From Pedobacter sp. D749 (GTDB lineage Bacteria > Bacteroidota > Bacteroidia > Sphingobacteriales > Sphingobacteriaceae), in contig NZ_CP079218.1 in NCBI RefSeq assembly GCF_019317285.1, positions 1,860,001 through 1,924,000 of the forward strand: a stretch of DNA of 64,000 nucleotides. The letters are read 5' to 3'. Under the pieces are notes generated by a model. The model saw only the letters and a list, made by a program, of their open reading frames with translations. It was not told the DNA's origin and made no database searches. Shown piece by piece: positions 25,812 to 33,405 of the stretch; the first letter of the stretch is position 1; each line of letters starts with the position of its first letter. A program made the position numbers and the translations under genes.

Positions 25812-26491
25812 TTTTGATCATTCCAGTCCTGATAACCATAATTTTAGTATATTAACCTCAGTTCGATTAATATTATTCATACTGACAAATTTTAAACCCG
25901 TGAAACTAGCGGGATCGTCATGCTGAATTTATTTCAGCATCTTTACTGATAAATAGACCCTGAAATAAATTCAGGGTGACGGCTATGAACGAATCAATCC
26001 ATCTGATTAAAAATCCCCAAAAAGAATATTCCAATTCCACCTTCACGCCACATTTATGCCACCTTTCGGCCAGGCTTGCATGGTACCTGCTTGCACACAA
26101 CTTCGCACTTACTTGCACTGGGTTATAGCCCAGGTGTAGATCAGATAGGTTAAAAATTTACCTCGCTTAAGATCAGTAGGTCAACAATAGCTCAATAACA
26201 GGTAAAGGGAAAGTTATCTCCGGGTATTGTTGGTGTGTATGGCTGTGTCGGAGAAACATCGGTAAAGCGCAATAAACCGGGTGTTCAGTGAAAATGACTG
26301 CTCGTTCCGTTTTCCATGTTACGCCACATTTCGCTTCAAACTGAGGGCGGATTAAGGAGTAAATTGGCCTTTTTGTTTATCTTAGCCGCTTTTTTAGACT
26401 GTGCCTTCAAAAAATATTTCTTCGGATTTAAGCGAAATTAAAACCTTTAAGAGGTTCTCAAAAGGCGGCATTTTAAGTGCTAAAGAAACTG
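25812..26491. other. Long gap with a REP-like palindrome and possible decayed insertion sequence
   Basis: A REP-like palindrome occupies 25917-25980: GTCATGCTGAATTTATTTCAGCATCT on the left and AGACCCTGAAATAAATTCAGGGTGAC on the right, of the same class as the CCTGAA/TTCAGG units at 7538 and 7860. The string ACGCCACATTT occurs at 26045-26055 and again at 26321-26331; the region between has no open frame and may be remains of an insertion sequence. No gene is supported. Confidence 0.45.
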
Positions 26492-27469
26492 TTAGCTATT
26501 AAACGCCAAACTCCTTGCGTACTCAACCGGACTCATCCCTACCATCTTTTTAAATACTTTGTAAAAAGCGCTTCTTGAAGAGAAACCGGCATTGTTAGCA
26601 AGTGTTGCAATGGTATAATATTGTAAATTACCTGGCATTGCAATTTGTGCTTTGATATGATTAATCCGGTATGTATTCACGAAATCAATAAATTTCTGCT
26701 GAAACTGATTGTTTAACAGCGAAGAAAGCTTGTGCGTAGAAAAATTAAGGTATTTTGACAAACTCTGCAAACTGATATCCTTATCCTTAAACAATTCACA
26801 TTCGGCCATACACCGTTCAATTGCAATGCAAAACTCTGCTGTTTCTTTATCTTTAACAATGTTTAATTCGTGTTGTTTTTTGATATTAATCAGTGTTAAA
26901 GGCTTCATATCCAATAAAGAAGCAACATATTCTAAAGGCAGACGTTCCATGTGTTCAGGCTTGGTTTGGGCAAAATATAAAAACCTCTCCTTTGCACTCC
27001 CAACCCGCACAATATGTGTGCGTTCCTGTGCATCCATATAATATTTCTCAACCATCACCCTGAATAAGTAATTAATATCAAACTGAGTTAGAAAAAGTCG
27101 CTGCAAAACGTCATTATGAATGGCTATTATCGAACAATCTTCAATCGCACTGATTTCTTCCTTTGAAACATTGGTACCGTGGAGACCTGAAATAGAACTT
27201 ACAAATTCGTTCTCTATCGACATGTAAGTGACAATCTTTTTCCCGTTATACGTCGTTCGGCCCATTAAGGCCCCTTTCAAAATGAAATACATGTAGTGGC
27301 AGTAACTATTCTGTTCTACCAAAACCTCATCTTTTTTAACCTCAAATGACACTAAATGTTCAGTTATTTCCTGTTTCAGCACGTCGCTAATTGGAAATAT
27401 CATGTTCATGAGCTGAAGAAGATAATCTAAATCGGCTTTACTTCCCTTTTTAGGAATGGGGTGAGGCAT
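26492..27469 (-). CDS. Regulator fusing cNMP-binding, Crp-type HTH and AraC domains
   Basis: This 325-aa protein combines two regulator families. Residues about 15-130 look like a Crp/Fnr cyclic-nucleotide-binding beta-roll (EVLVEQNSYCHYMYFILKGALMG). Residues about 157-197 (SAKERFLYFAQTKPEHMERLPLEYVASLLDMKPLTLINIKKQ) match the Crp-type winged helix-turn-helix of Bacteroidota Crp proteins. Residues about 225-322 form an AraC domain ending YTIATLANNAGFSSRSAFYKVFKKMVGMSPVEYAR. Two DNA-binding modules in one chain are unusual. It stands alone, upstream of the repeat at 27592, and its targets are unknown. The next genes on this strand belong to the large unknown operon. Confidence 0.85.
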   Translation of the reverse strand: MPHPIPKKGSKADLDYLLQLMNMIFPISDVLKQEITEHLVSFEVKKDEVLVEQNSYCHYMYFILKGALMGRTTYNGKKIVTYMSIENEFVSSISGLHGTNVSKEEISAIEDCSIIAIHNDVLQRLFLTQFDINYLFRVMVEKYYMDAQERTHIVRVGSAKERFLYFAQTKPEHMERLPLEYVASLLDMKPLTLINIKKQHELNIVKDKETAEFCIAIERCMAECELFKDKDISLQSLSKYLNFSTHKLSSLLNNQFQQKFIDFVNTYRINHIKAQIAMPGNLQYYTIATLANNAGFSSRSAFYKVFKKMVGMSPVEYARSLAFNS

Positions 27470-27591
27470 AATGAAAAATGAGCACGTGTAGCGCTTACAA
27501 TGTTGGTTTAGTGTAAATCTCTTAAAATAATTTGAATTTACAATATCGAATGATGACCAAAAATTCTTTAAAATTAATAAATAACCCGAGG

Positions 27592-27719
27592 CAATGTTAT
27601 TAAGTTAAGGTTTTAACCACAGATTTACACAGATAAACACGGATTTTTATATCTGTGCATCCTTTTTATCTGTGGTTAAATATTTTACCATTGTGCCAAT
27701 GGCTTAAATAATGGCGTTG
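27592..27719. mobile_element. Second, diverged copy of the CACAGAT MITE-like element
   Basis: The left end CAATGTTATTAAGTTAAGG resembles the left end at 25600. The inner CCACAGATTTACACAGATAAACACGGATTTTTATATCTGTG block is nearly the same as in the first copy. The right end inverse, CAACGCCATTATTTAAGCC, is more diverged. The flanks (CCCGAGG and CCCCGGGG) are only roughly alike, so no clean target duplication remains. The rest of the 428-base gap (27470-27897) has no supported gene. Confidence 0.7.
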
Positions 27720-27897
27720 AGCCCCGGGGTATTCTCTTCGAATAAACTTTATTATAAAATGTTCAATAAAAGATTGGAGATTTAGCATATTTTTAACTAA
27801 AACCGACATATTTTATCTCGATTCTTCGATATCTATATTTTTATTAATAATGTTCAGCACATCCTCCAATTTTCATAATCAATCTTCCATCCTATAT

Positions 27898-28593
27898 TTA
27901 TCTGCTAAAAATGCGGCGAAAGAGATTCCGGTGCTCGTCAATATAAATAGCAATCCTGTAGTTTTCTTCAGAATCTATAGCCAGGTTTTCGATTTCCTCA
28001 ACAATATAGGCATCGGGCTTTTTACCCACTTTGCGATTGCCGTTAGCTAAAAAAGTTGTTCTGTTAAAGAGATGCAAGATGCCATCCTCTAAAAAGGTAT
28101 TTGGACGGTCTTCTCTAATGATATCCGTGTCGCTGTCGAAATATCTTCGGTTCAGTGCCCTGATGGTGAAAACCGAGTCATGGTTGCGATCTTCTTTGTT
28201 GATTACATATCTATCATAATTTTCAATTGCCCTCTCTATCGTATCCTGTTTTAAAAATGGGAAAATAGGGCCGAGCTGTAGGAAATGTTCGCCCTCTACA
28301 TGTTTCAGCATCTCGGTTGTTACCTTATCTGAGGTGAGCTCGAGTTCGGTCTCTTGTGGTTCTTCTTTGTAAACGCTAATCACTCTCACTTTCCCAGAAC
28401 GGCTTTGATAGGTTTTAATGGTGCCAGAGTCTGTATTCACAATGATCTTATCAATCTGTGGTATGGCTTCCAGCTTATCAATCATCACTTTGTAAAGCGG
28501 GTTACCGCAAATGTATTGGAAATGCCTGTCAGGAAAAAAATACCCGGCCTCTTGAGGAATAGAAATTAGCGCGGTAATAGAATAATTGCTCAT
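27898..28593 (-). CDS. Divergent acylneuraminate cytidylyltransferase-like protein
   Basis: This 231-aa protein follows the CMP-sugar synthetase (NeuA-like) fold plan: NPLYKVMIDKLEAIPQIDKIIVNTDS (30-56), EHFLQLGPIFPFLKQDTIERAIE (102-124), HDSVFTIRALNRRYFD (138-153) and a late LAIDSEENYRIA (204-215) corresponding to the IDxxxD metal-binding end of the family. The usual N-terminal ARGGSKxIxxKN nucleotide-binding loop is replaced by ISIPQEAGYFFPDRHFQ, so activity is uncertain. There are no sialic acid or Kdo synthesis genes in the window. It lies 81 bases downstream of the DUF6603-like gene on the same strand and may be the last gene of that operon. Confidence 0.6.
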   Translation of the reverse strand: MSNYSITALISIPQEAGYFFPDRHFQYICGNPLYKVMIDKLEAIPQIDKIIVNTDSGTIKTYQSRSGKVRVISVYKEEPQETELELTSDKVTTEMLKHVEGEHFLQLGPIFPFLKQDTIERAIENYDRYVINKEDRNHDSVFTIRALNRRYFDSDTDIIREDRPNTFLEDGILHLFNRTTFLANGNRKVGKKPDAYIVEEIENLAIDSEENYRIAIYIDEHRNLFRRIFSR

Positions 28594-28674
28594 TGGTTAA
28601 TTATTTGTTTAAAGTCTGTAAGTCAATTAATTTTAGATATTAAGTTACTAAAAATTAGTATGTTAAATCAAGAA

Positions 28675-31600
28675 TTAAGCTGATTTTTCTCTCCAGTAAG
28701 TGTACTTAATCAAAGGCGGAGCCATTAAAATATCTTCGGCATCATTTTCCAGATGATTTACTTTTACTTCGGTATTGATCTTCCTCCCGCGTAATTTCAA
28801 CGCATTTAGTATAGCAGATCTGGTTTTTACAACCTCGTCATTATTAATTGTTCTTTTCAGTAAGGCCATTGCATCTTCAGGTTGCTTAGATTCAGTGATA
28901 ACTTTCGGTTGTGTAAACTCGATGTTATTTCCATATTTTTTGTAAAAGAATTCTAACTTAGAAAGCGCTATAGGCAGTGTATTTTTAGGTGCTACCGCCT
29001 GAGGACGGATTTGGAAGCCTACCAATACATTTTCTATCATTGCATCTGCATCGAAACCAGTAGCTCTTTTTTCCCATAAAGATTTAGGTATATTAGTCAA
29101 CACACCGGTAACCCCGAACTTACGTGTTCCTTTAGGAACTTCATAATCCAGTTCGATAAGTACCGAATGCACTGATTCAAAATCCTTACTTTCCACATTC
29201 ACCATTCCAACTCCAAACCCCTTTTCACGGCCTGTAACTGCTACATCATTCATGATCTCGAATTCGACCTCTACACCCTTACTATCCACAATTTTGATTG
29301 TGAATTCTTTTATCGGATAAACACTATGTGTTTCAAACACTGTGCGGTCTCTGGTAACAATCCAGCTCAGATCATTAATATTATCGGGTTTTAATTCTTG
29401 AATTAAGCCATCTATTAACTTACTATTACATTGGGTATCAGTATATGTAAAGCCGCTGGTGGTAGCAAATAATAATGGTTTTGTATTTGTTGTTGGTGGA
29501 GGTAAAAACGATTTTGTGAACTCGTCCCATGTAATTGCTGCTGGTTTTTTGCTATCGGCAGCACCAAATGAAACATCAAAAGAAATGATCCATAAGTGAA
29601 TGCTTGCCACACCCGAGAAGTCTGGGCCCCATACTTTAAGATCGGCACCAATACAAACAGATATGGTTTCGGTTATCCTGGTGAACAACAGATTTATATC
29701 GAAGGTGTATTGTACACCAAACGAAACATACATACGGGCACTGTAATAGTAGGGCTTCCATGCGATCAGGAAATCTGCACCCATGATAAACCAGGCTTTC
29801 AGGTTTCCGCTAACATAGGTAGCTTCCAATAAACCTCCTGCCATCAGGCAAGTAGGCGTTATAGCGAAGTACATTGCACCTTTTATCAAAACTTCTTTAC
29901 TCACCTGCCAGTTAAATCCAAGACGTGGCACTTTAGGGTAGTGGGCAGGCACCTTGAAATCGGGGTGATAGCCACCAAGGGTGATTACAAAATCGCCCTC
30001 GTATTTACTTGGAGCAGTCCAGATATAAAAAGCAAAGCCTCCTGTAAGTACACATTTTTTTGACAGGATATAAGATTCTGGCGTGAGCTTAGCCTCTATC
30101 GAAATTACACCGGTATCAGGAAGAATTCTGGCATTGAGTGCAAGTTGGGCAAAGGCTAAAGGTGTTTCTATTTTCTTACCAGGAACAGCAGGTGGCATAG
30201 AAACCTCAGAGATACCCAGAATTCCGATTTCGAATGTTGTGCCGAACAGTACTGTCATTAAGGCAAACGAATTCACCATTTGGAATGACGTGAACTGCAC
30301 ACCCGCTGCCAGCCAGTTTTGACCGATGTCAATCGGCACAAGATCTTTCTCCATTAATACCTGAAGCGCTGCTTTAGGGTCATTGTCTTTGAACGGACTT
30401 TTTTTGCTGAACGCCTTTACAAATGGAAACTCAGCCACATGATCGATAGTTGGAAGCCTTAAACTTCTGTTGTATCCAAAACCTGCCGCTATGCCTGTAA
30501 CAAAGAAACAAGGAGGGCCTCCGGGAGGTGGTGAGGTAAGCATAGCAAATACAAATAACGATGGCTCGCCTTTTATGGAGGCATAAGATCCCAATGCCGA
30601 CATGCGGAAATTCTGCAAGGCAACAACAGCTGTACCGCTGTATTCTGTAATCTCGTTATTTTTTGTTTTCAGAAAACTTCCTGCAATTTCAACCGGACCA
30701 TTTTTATAAGAAATGTTTACACCACTCAGCTCAAATTCCGGATCAAATTTGCTAATAGAGTTGCTTACGCCCAAAGAAAGCATTTCGATTTTAAGCACCG
30801 AAAATACCAGGGCGGCATCAAGCAGCAAACTGATGCGATTATCTTTGTAACCAATCCCAACGCGGTTAAAGTGTACCGGACCGATTTTTTTCTGAAGATT
30901 TTTCCATTTGATACCGTCATCCTTTTTGGTGTCGGTAGTTAACAGCAGTTGTTGTTTCTTTTTACCACCAGTATTAAATTTGTAATCGTAGGTATTATCT
31001 TTTCCCAAATCCAGTTGGAGTACCACATAAGTCGCCTCTACTAAATCCTCGTCTGATTCTGGCAGCATTGGATAAATTTCCTCTTCATCAATGTTGATCA
31101 ATTCGTTAAATGCCGTAATCTCATCAACTGCGATGCTAGTTGAAATGCCGATGAGCTTGATTCCATTTAACCCGACATCCTTGCCGGCTATTTTGGCCAG
31201 ATCTGCACCAATTAATGGCAGCTTTTCGAGCTTTACATCGGCTTTCATGTTGATCCCAAATGCATAGACCCATTCTTCATCTATTTTTTTGGACACAAAT
31301 GTAGCGTGACCATAATTTTTGGATATGGCCGTGAAAACGAAGGCCTTTTGATCAAAATCATAACGCAGATTTGCTGCTTTTAAAGAAAGTTTTAGGCCAT
31401 CTGGAATAGGAGGCAAGGCGCTCAGTCCGAAAACCGAAACAATATCATCAAATTGGAGCAATTTGTCTTTCTCATCTGTTTCATCTTCCACATCTTCGCC
31501 AATTACCTCAACTTCTACAAAGTCTTCCTCTTCTTCCTCCTCAATTACATTCCAACTCGCCGCCAGACTATTTTCATCATCACCTTTGGCAAATTTCAAC

Positions 31601-33378
31601 TTAAATAATGAGGAGTCTATAGTAACTTCTCCCGTTAAGGTACTTTGATAAGTTTCTTTTTCATGAGCCAGGTCAAACCCTAATTCCAGATAAAGCGTTT
31701 TTTCCTCTCCAACAGCGATATTTCCTTTGACGCTGAAATCAAAATCTTTTGTTTTGGTGTTAAAACTGGTAGCGAGATCGTGAATGTTGATCTTTTTTAA
31801 CCAGGCAGGCGGATTACCCGTTTTAAAGTTTGTGGCCATATAGGTGAAAAAATTCTCCATCGAAATCTGTTGATCAGTACCTGTAGCACCTGTAAAAGTC
31901 CATCCTTTAGGATCCTTACCACCTTCGTATTTAGCAGTTACCTTGATATCAACGTTATCTACCTTAAGCGCACCTGCAAAATTTGCTTTTCGTTCTTTTT
32001 CTGCCGTTTTATAACTCAGATCAAAAGTCAGGTCTTTCACGCTCAAAGCCGTACCCTGTTCGCCATTGATCTGCCAGGCGCCATTAAGCGCCGTATTGAA
32101 AGCATAACCCTTATCTTCCTTGTTAAAATCAAGTTTGTATATGGTTACAATGTCTGGTACATCATCAGCTGGACCAACAAACTGTTTGATAAAGTTTTTG
32201 ATACTTAGAATGGAATCCTTTTTAAGTGAGCCTTTTACTTTCAGGCCATTTTTGTCTTTGGCGGCACTAATCACTAAACTGGCATTTTTTTCGAGTGTAA
32301 CCTGCCCTTCAATTTTAAGGCTAACGCCACGTTTTTCTTTGGTATGGGGATAGTCGATGCCAAACTGTAGTGCAAGTTCGCTGGCCGTAAAAGGATTGTC
32401 GTTTACCTTTGTAATTTCCCAGCCTTTCTTACTTGCCAGTTTAAAAGCAATAACCGAAACCTTTTTTTCTTTGATATTGAAATCGATATAAAGCTTTGCC
32501 AGCTCCACATGATCACTTAACTCGAAGCCACTTGGCAGTTCAAGATCGCCGAACTTATCAGCCAGTGCATTAAATCCTAAACTGATTACTTTATCCAGCT
32601 TCGCGTCGAAACGTACAACCGATGAAGTATCGGAGATCTTCGCAACAATTTCAATATTTACATCTCCTTTTATTGGGATAAAAGTAGACAGTTCCACAAA
32701 GGGTACAACTTTTTTTGTCTTATCGGCATTTTCTAAAATATCGCTGGCTACTTTCACCGTTAACTTAAAAGTCCCCAGATCGCCCATTCCAACATTTACG
32801 ATATCAGGGCCAGTTAGCTCAATAGAAACGAGGTCTTTACCATTGTTTTTTAAAACAACTGGCCCGGTTAGCTTTTCTTTATCGATTCCTAAAATATCTT
32901 TAACCTGATCAGGAATTTTGCCAACATCTACCGTAGCATCAAATGTTAATCCTGTTGTTTTGGCTGGCGTATCGCCTTTGGCTGGTTTAGCATCCGACAA
33001 AAGATAGAATGCGGGCTTCGGATCTTCTTTAAATGGGATTTTTTCGGCAATGGTATCTTTAAACGCAGGAATAGACTCGTTTAACTTCCAGTCTTTTTTT
33101 CCGGTTGTAGCGGTCAGATCCAGTGCCACGCCACCATCAATGAGATAGAATTCTGCAGTTACGGCCATGTCTTTAAACGGCAGGGCTGTTCCTTTACCTT
33201 TTACGGTTATGGTTTCGTCCGTTTCGGGTGCTAAAGCAGCCGATGAAAGTTCCAAATTCCCACCTGCAAGATAATCATCTCCTAAGTTTTTTAACTTTGG
33301 TTGGTCTTTTGTGGCCAACTTAAACGTTCCGTTGCTTAAGTTGTTTTTAATCAATTCTTTTAGCTCGTTAAAATTCAT
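28675..33378 (-). CDS. Very large beta-rich DUF6603-like protein
   Basis: This 1567-aa protein has no signal peptide (starts MNFNELKELIKNNLS). The first 900 residues are a long series of beta-strand-rich segments of roughly 100 aa with recurring patterns (GLSLKIEG, FDLSYKTAEK, VKGNIAVGEEKTL), broken by an acidic stretch EEEEEEDFVEVEVIGEDVEDE near 605-625. From about 850 to 1350 it resembles DUF6603 proteins, including PPCFFVTGIAAGFGYNRSLRLP near 955-976 (family recollection). The C-terminal 250 residues differ and end in KYTYWREKSA. The function of DUF6603 is not known. It is the sixth gene of the array beginning at 45483; the gap to its upstream neighbour is only 27 bases. Confidence 0.65.
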   Translation of the reverse strand: MNFNELKELIKNNLSNGTFKLATKDQPKLKNLGDDYLAGGNLELSSAALAPETDETITVKGKGTALPFKDMAVTAEFYLIDGGVALDLTATTGKKDWKLNESIPAFKDTIAEKIPFKEDPKPAFYLLSDAKPAKGDTPAKTTGLTFDATVDVGKIPDQVKDILGIDKEKLTGPVVLKNNGKDLVSIELTGPDIVNVGMGDLGTFKLTVKVASDILENADKTKKVVPFVELSTFIPIKGDVNIEIVAKISDTSSVVRFDAKLDKVISLGFNALADKFGDLELPSGFELSDHVELAKLYIDFNIKEKKVSVIAFKLASKKGWEITKVNDNPFTASELALQFGIDYPHTKEKRGVSLKIEGQVTLEKNASLVISAAKDKNGLKVKGSLKKDSILSIKNFIKQFVGPADDVPDIVTIYKLDFNKEDKGYAFNTALNGAWQINGEQGTALSVKDLTFDLSYKTAEKERKANFAGALKVDNVDIKVTAKYEGGKDPKGWTFTGATGTDQQISMENFFTYMATNFKTGNPPAWLKKINIHDLATSFNTKTKDFDFSVKGNIAVGEEKTLYLELGFDLAHEKETYQSTLTGEVTIDSSLFKLKFAKGDDENSLAASWNVIEEEEEEDFVEVEVIGEDVEDETDEKDKLLQFDDIVSVFGLSALPPIPDGLKLSLKAANLRYDFDQKAFVFTAISKNYGHATFVSKKIDEEWVYAFGINMKADVKLEKLPLIGADLAKIAGKDVGLNGIKLIGISTSIAVDEITAFNELINIDEEEIYPMLPESDEDLVEATYVVLQLDLGKDNTYDYKFNTGGKKKQQLLLTTDTKKDDGIKWKNLQKKIGPVHFNRVGIGYKDNRISLLLDAALVFSVLKIEMLSLGVSNSISKFDPEFELSGVNISYKNGPVEIAGSFLKTKNNEITEYSGTAVVALQNFRMSALGSYASIKGEPSLFVFAMLTSPPPGGPPCFFVTGIAAGFGYNRSLRLPTIDHVAEFPFVKAFSKKSPFKDNDPKAALQVLMEKDLVPIDIGQNWLAAGVQFTSFQMVNSFALMTVLFGTTFEIGILGISEVSMPPAVPGKKIETPLAFAQLALNARILPDTGVISIEAKLTPESYILSKKCVLTGGFAFYIWTAPSKYEGDFVITLGGYHPDFKVPAHYPKVPRLGFNWQVSKEVLIKGAMYFAITPTCLMAGGLLEATYVSGNLKAWFIMGADFLIAWKPYYYSARMYVSFGVQYTFDINLLFTRITETISVCIGADLKVWGPDFSGVASIHLWIISFDVSFGAADSKKPAAITWDEFTKSFLPPPTTNTKPLLFATTSGFTYTDTQCNSKLIDGLIQELKPDNINDLSWIVTRDRTVFETHSVYPIKEFTIKIVDSKGVEVEFEIMNDVAVTGREKGFGVGMVNVESKDFESVHSVLIELDYEVPKGTRKFGVTGVLTNIPKSLWEKRATGFDADAMIENVLVGFQIRPQAVAPKNTLPIALSKLEFFYKKYGNNIEFTQPKVITESKQPEDAMALLKRTINNDEVVKTRSAILNALKLRGRKINTEVKVNHLENDAEDILMAPPLIKYTYWREKSA

Positions 33379-33405
33379 CGTCGCTTTTATTATGATAAAA
33401 TATTT

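Noticed and set aside
31463..31648. Ser/Thr-rich plus-strand frame
   Set aside because: It is the complement of the Glu-rich acidic stretch in the 1567-aa protein.
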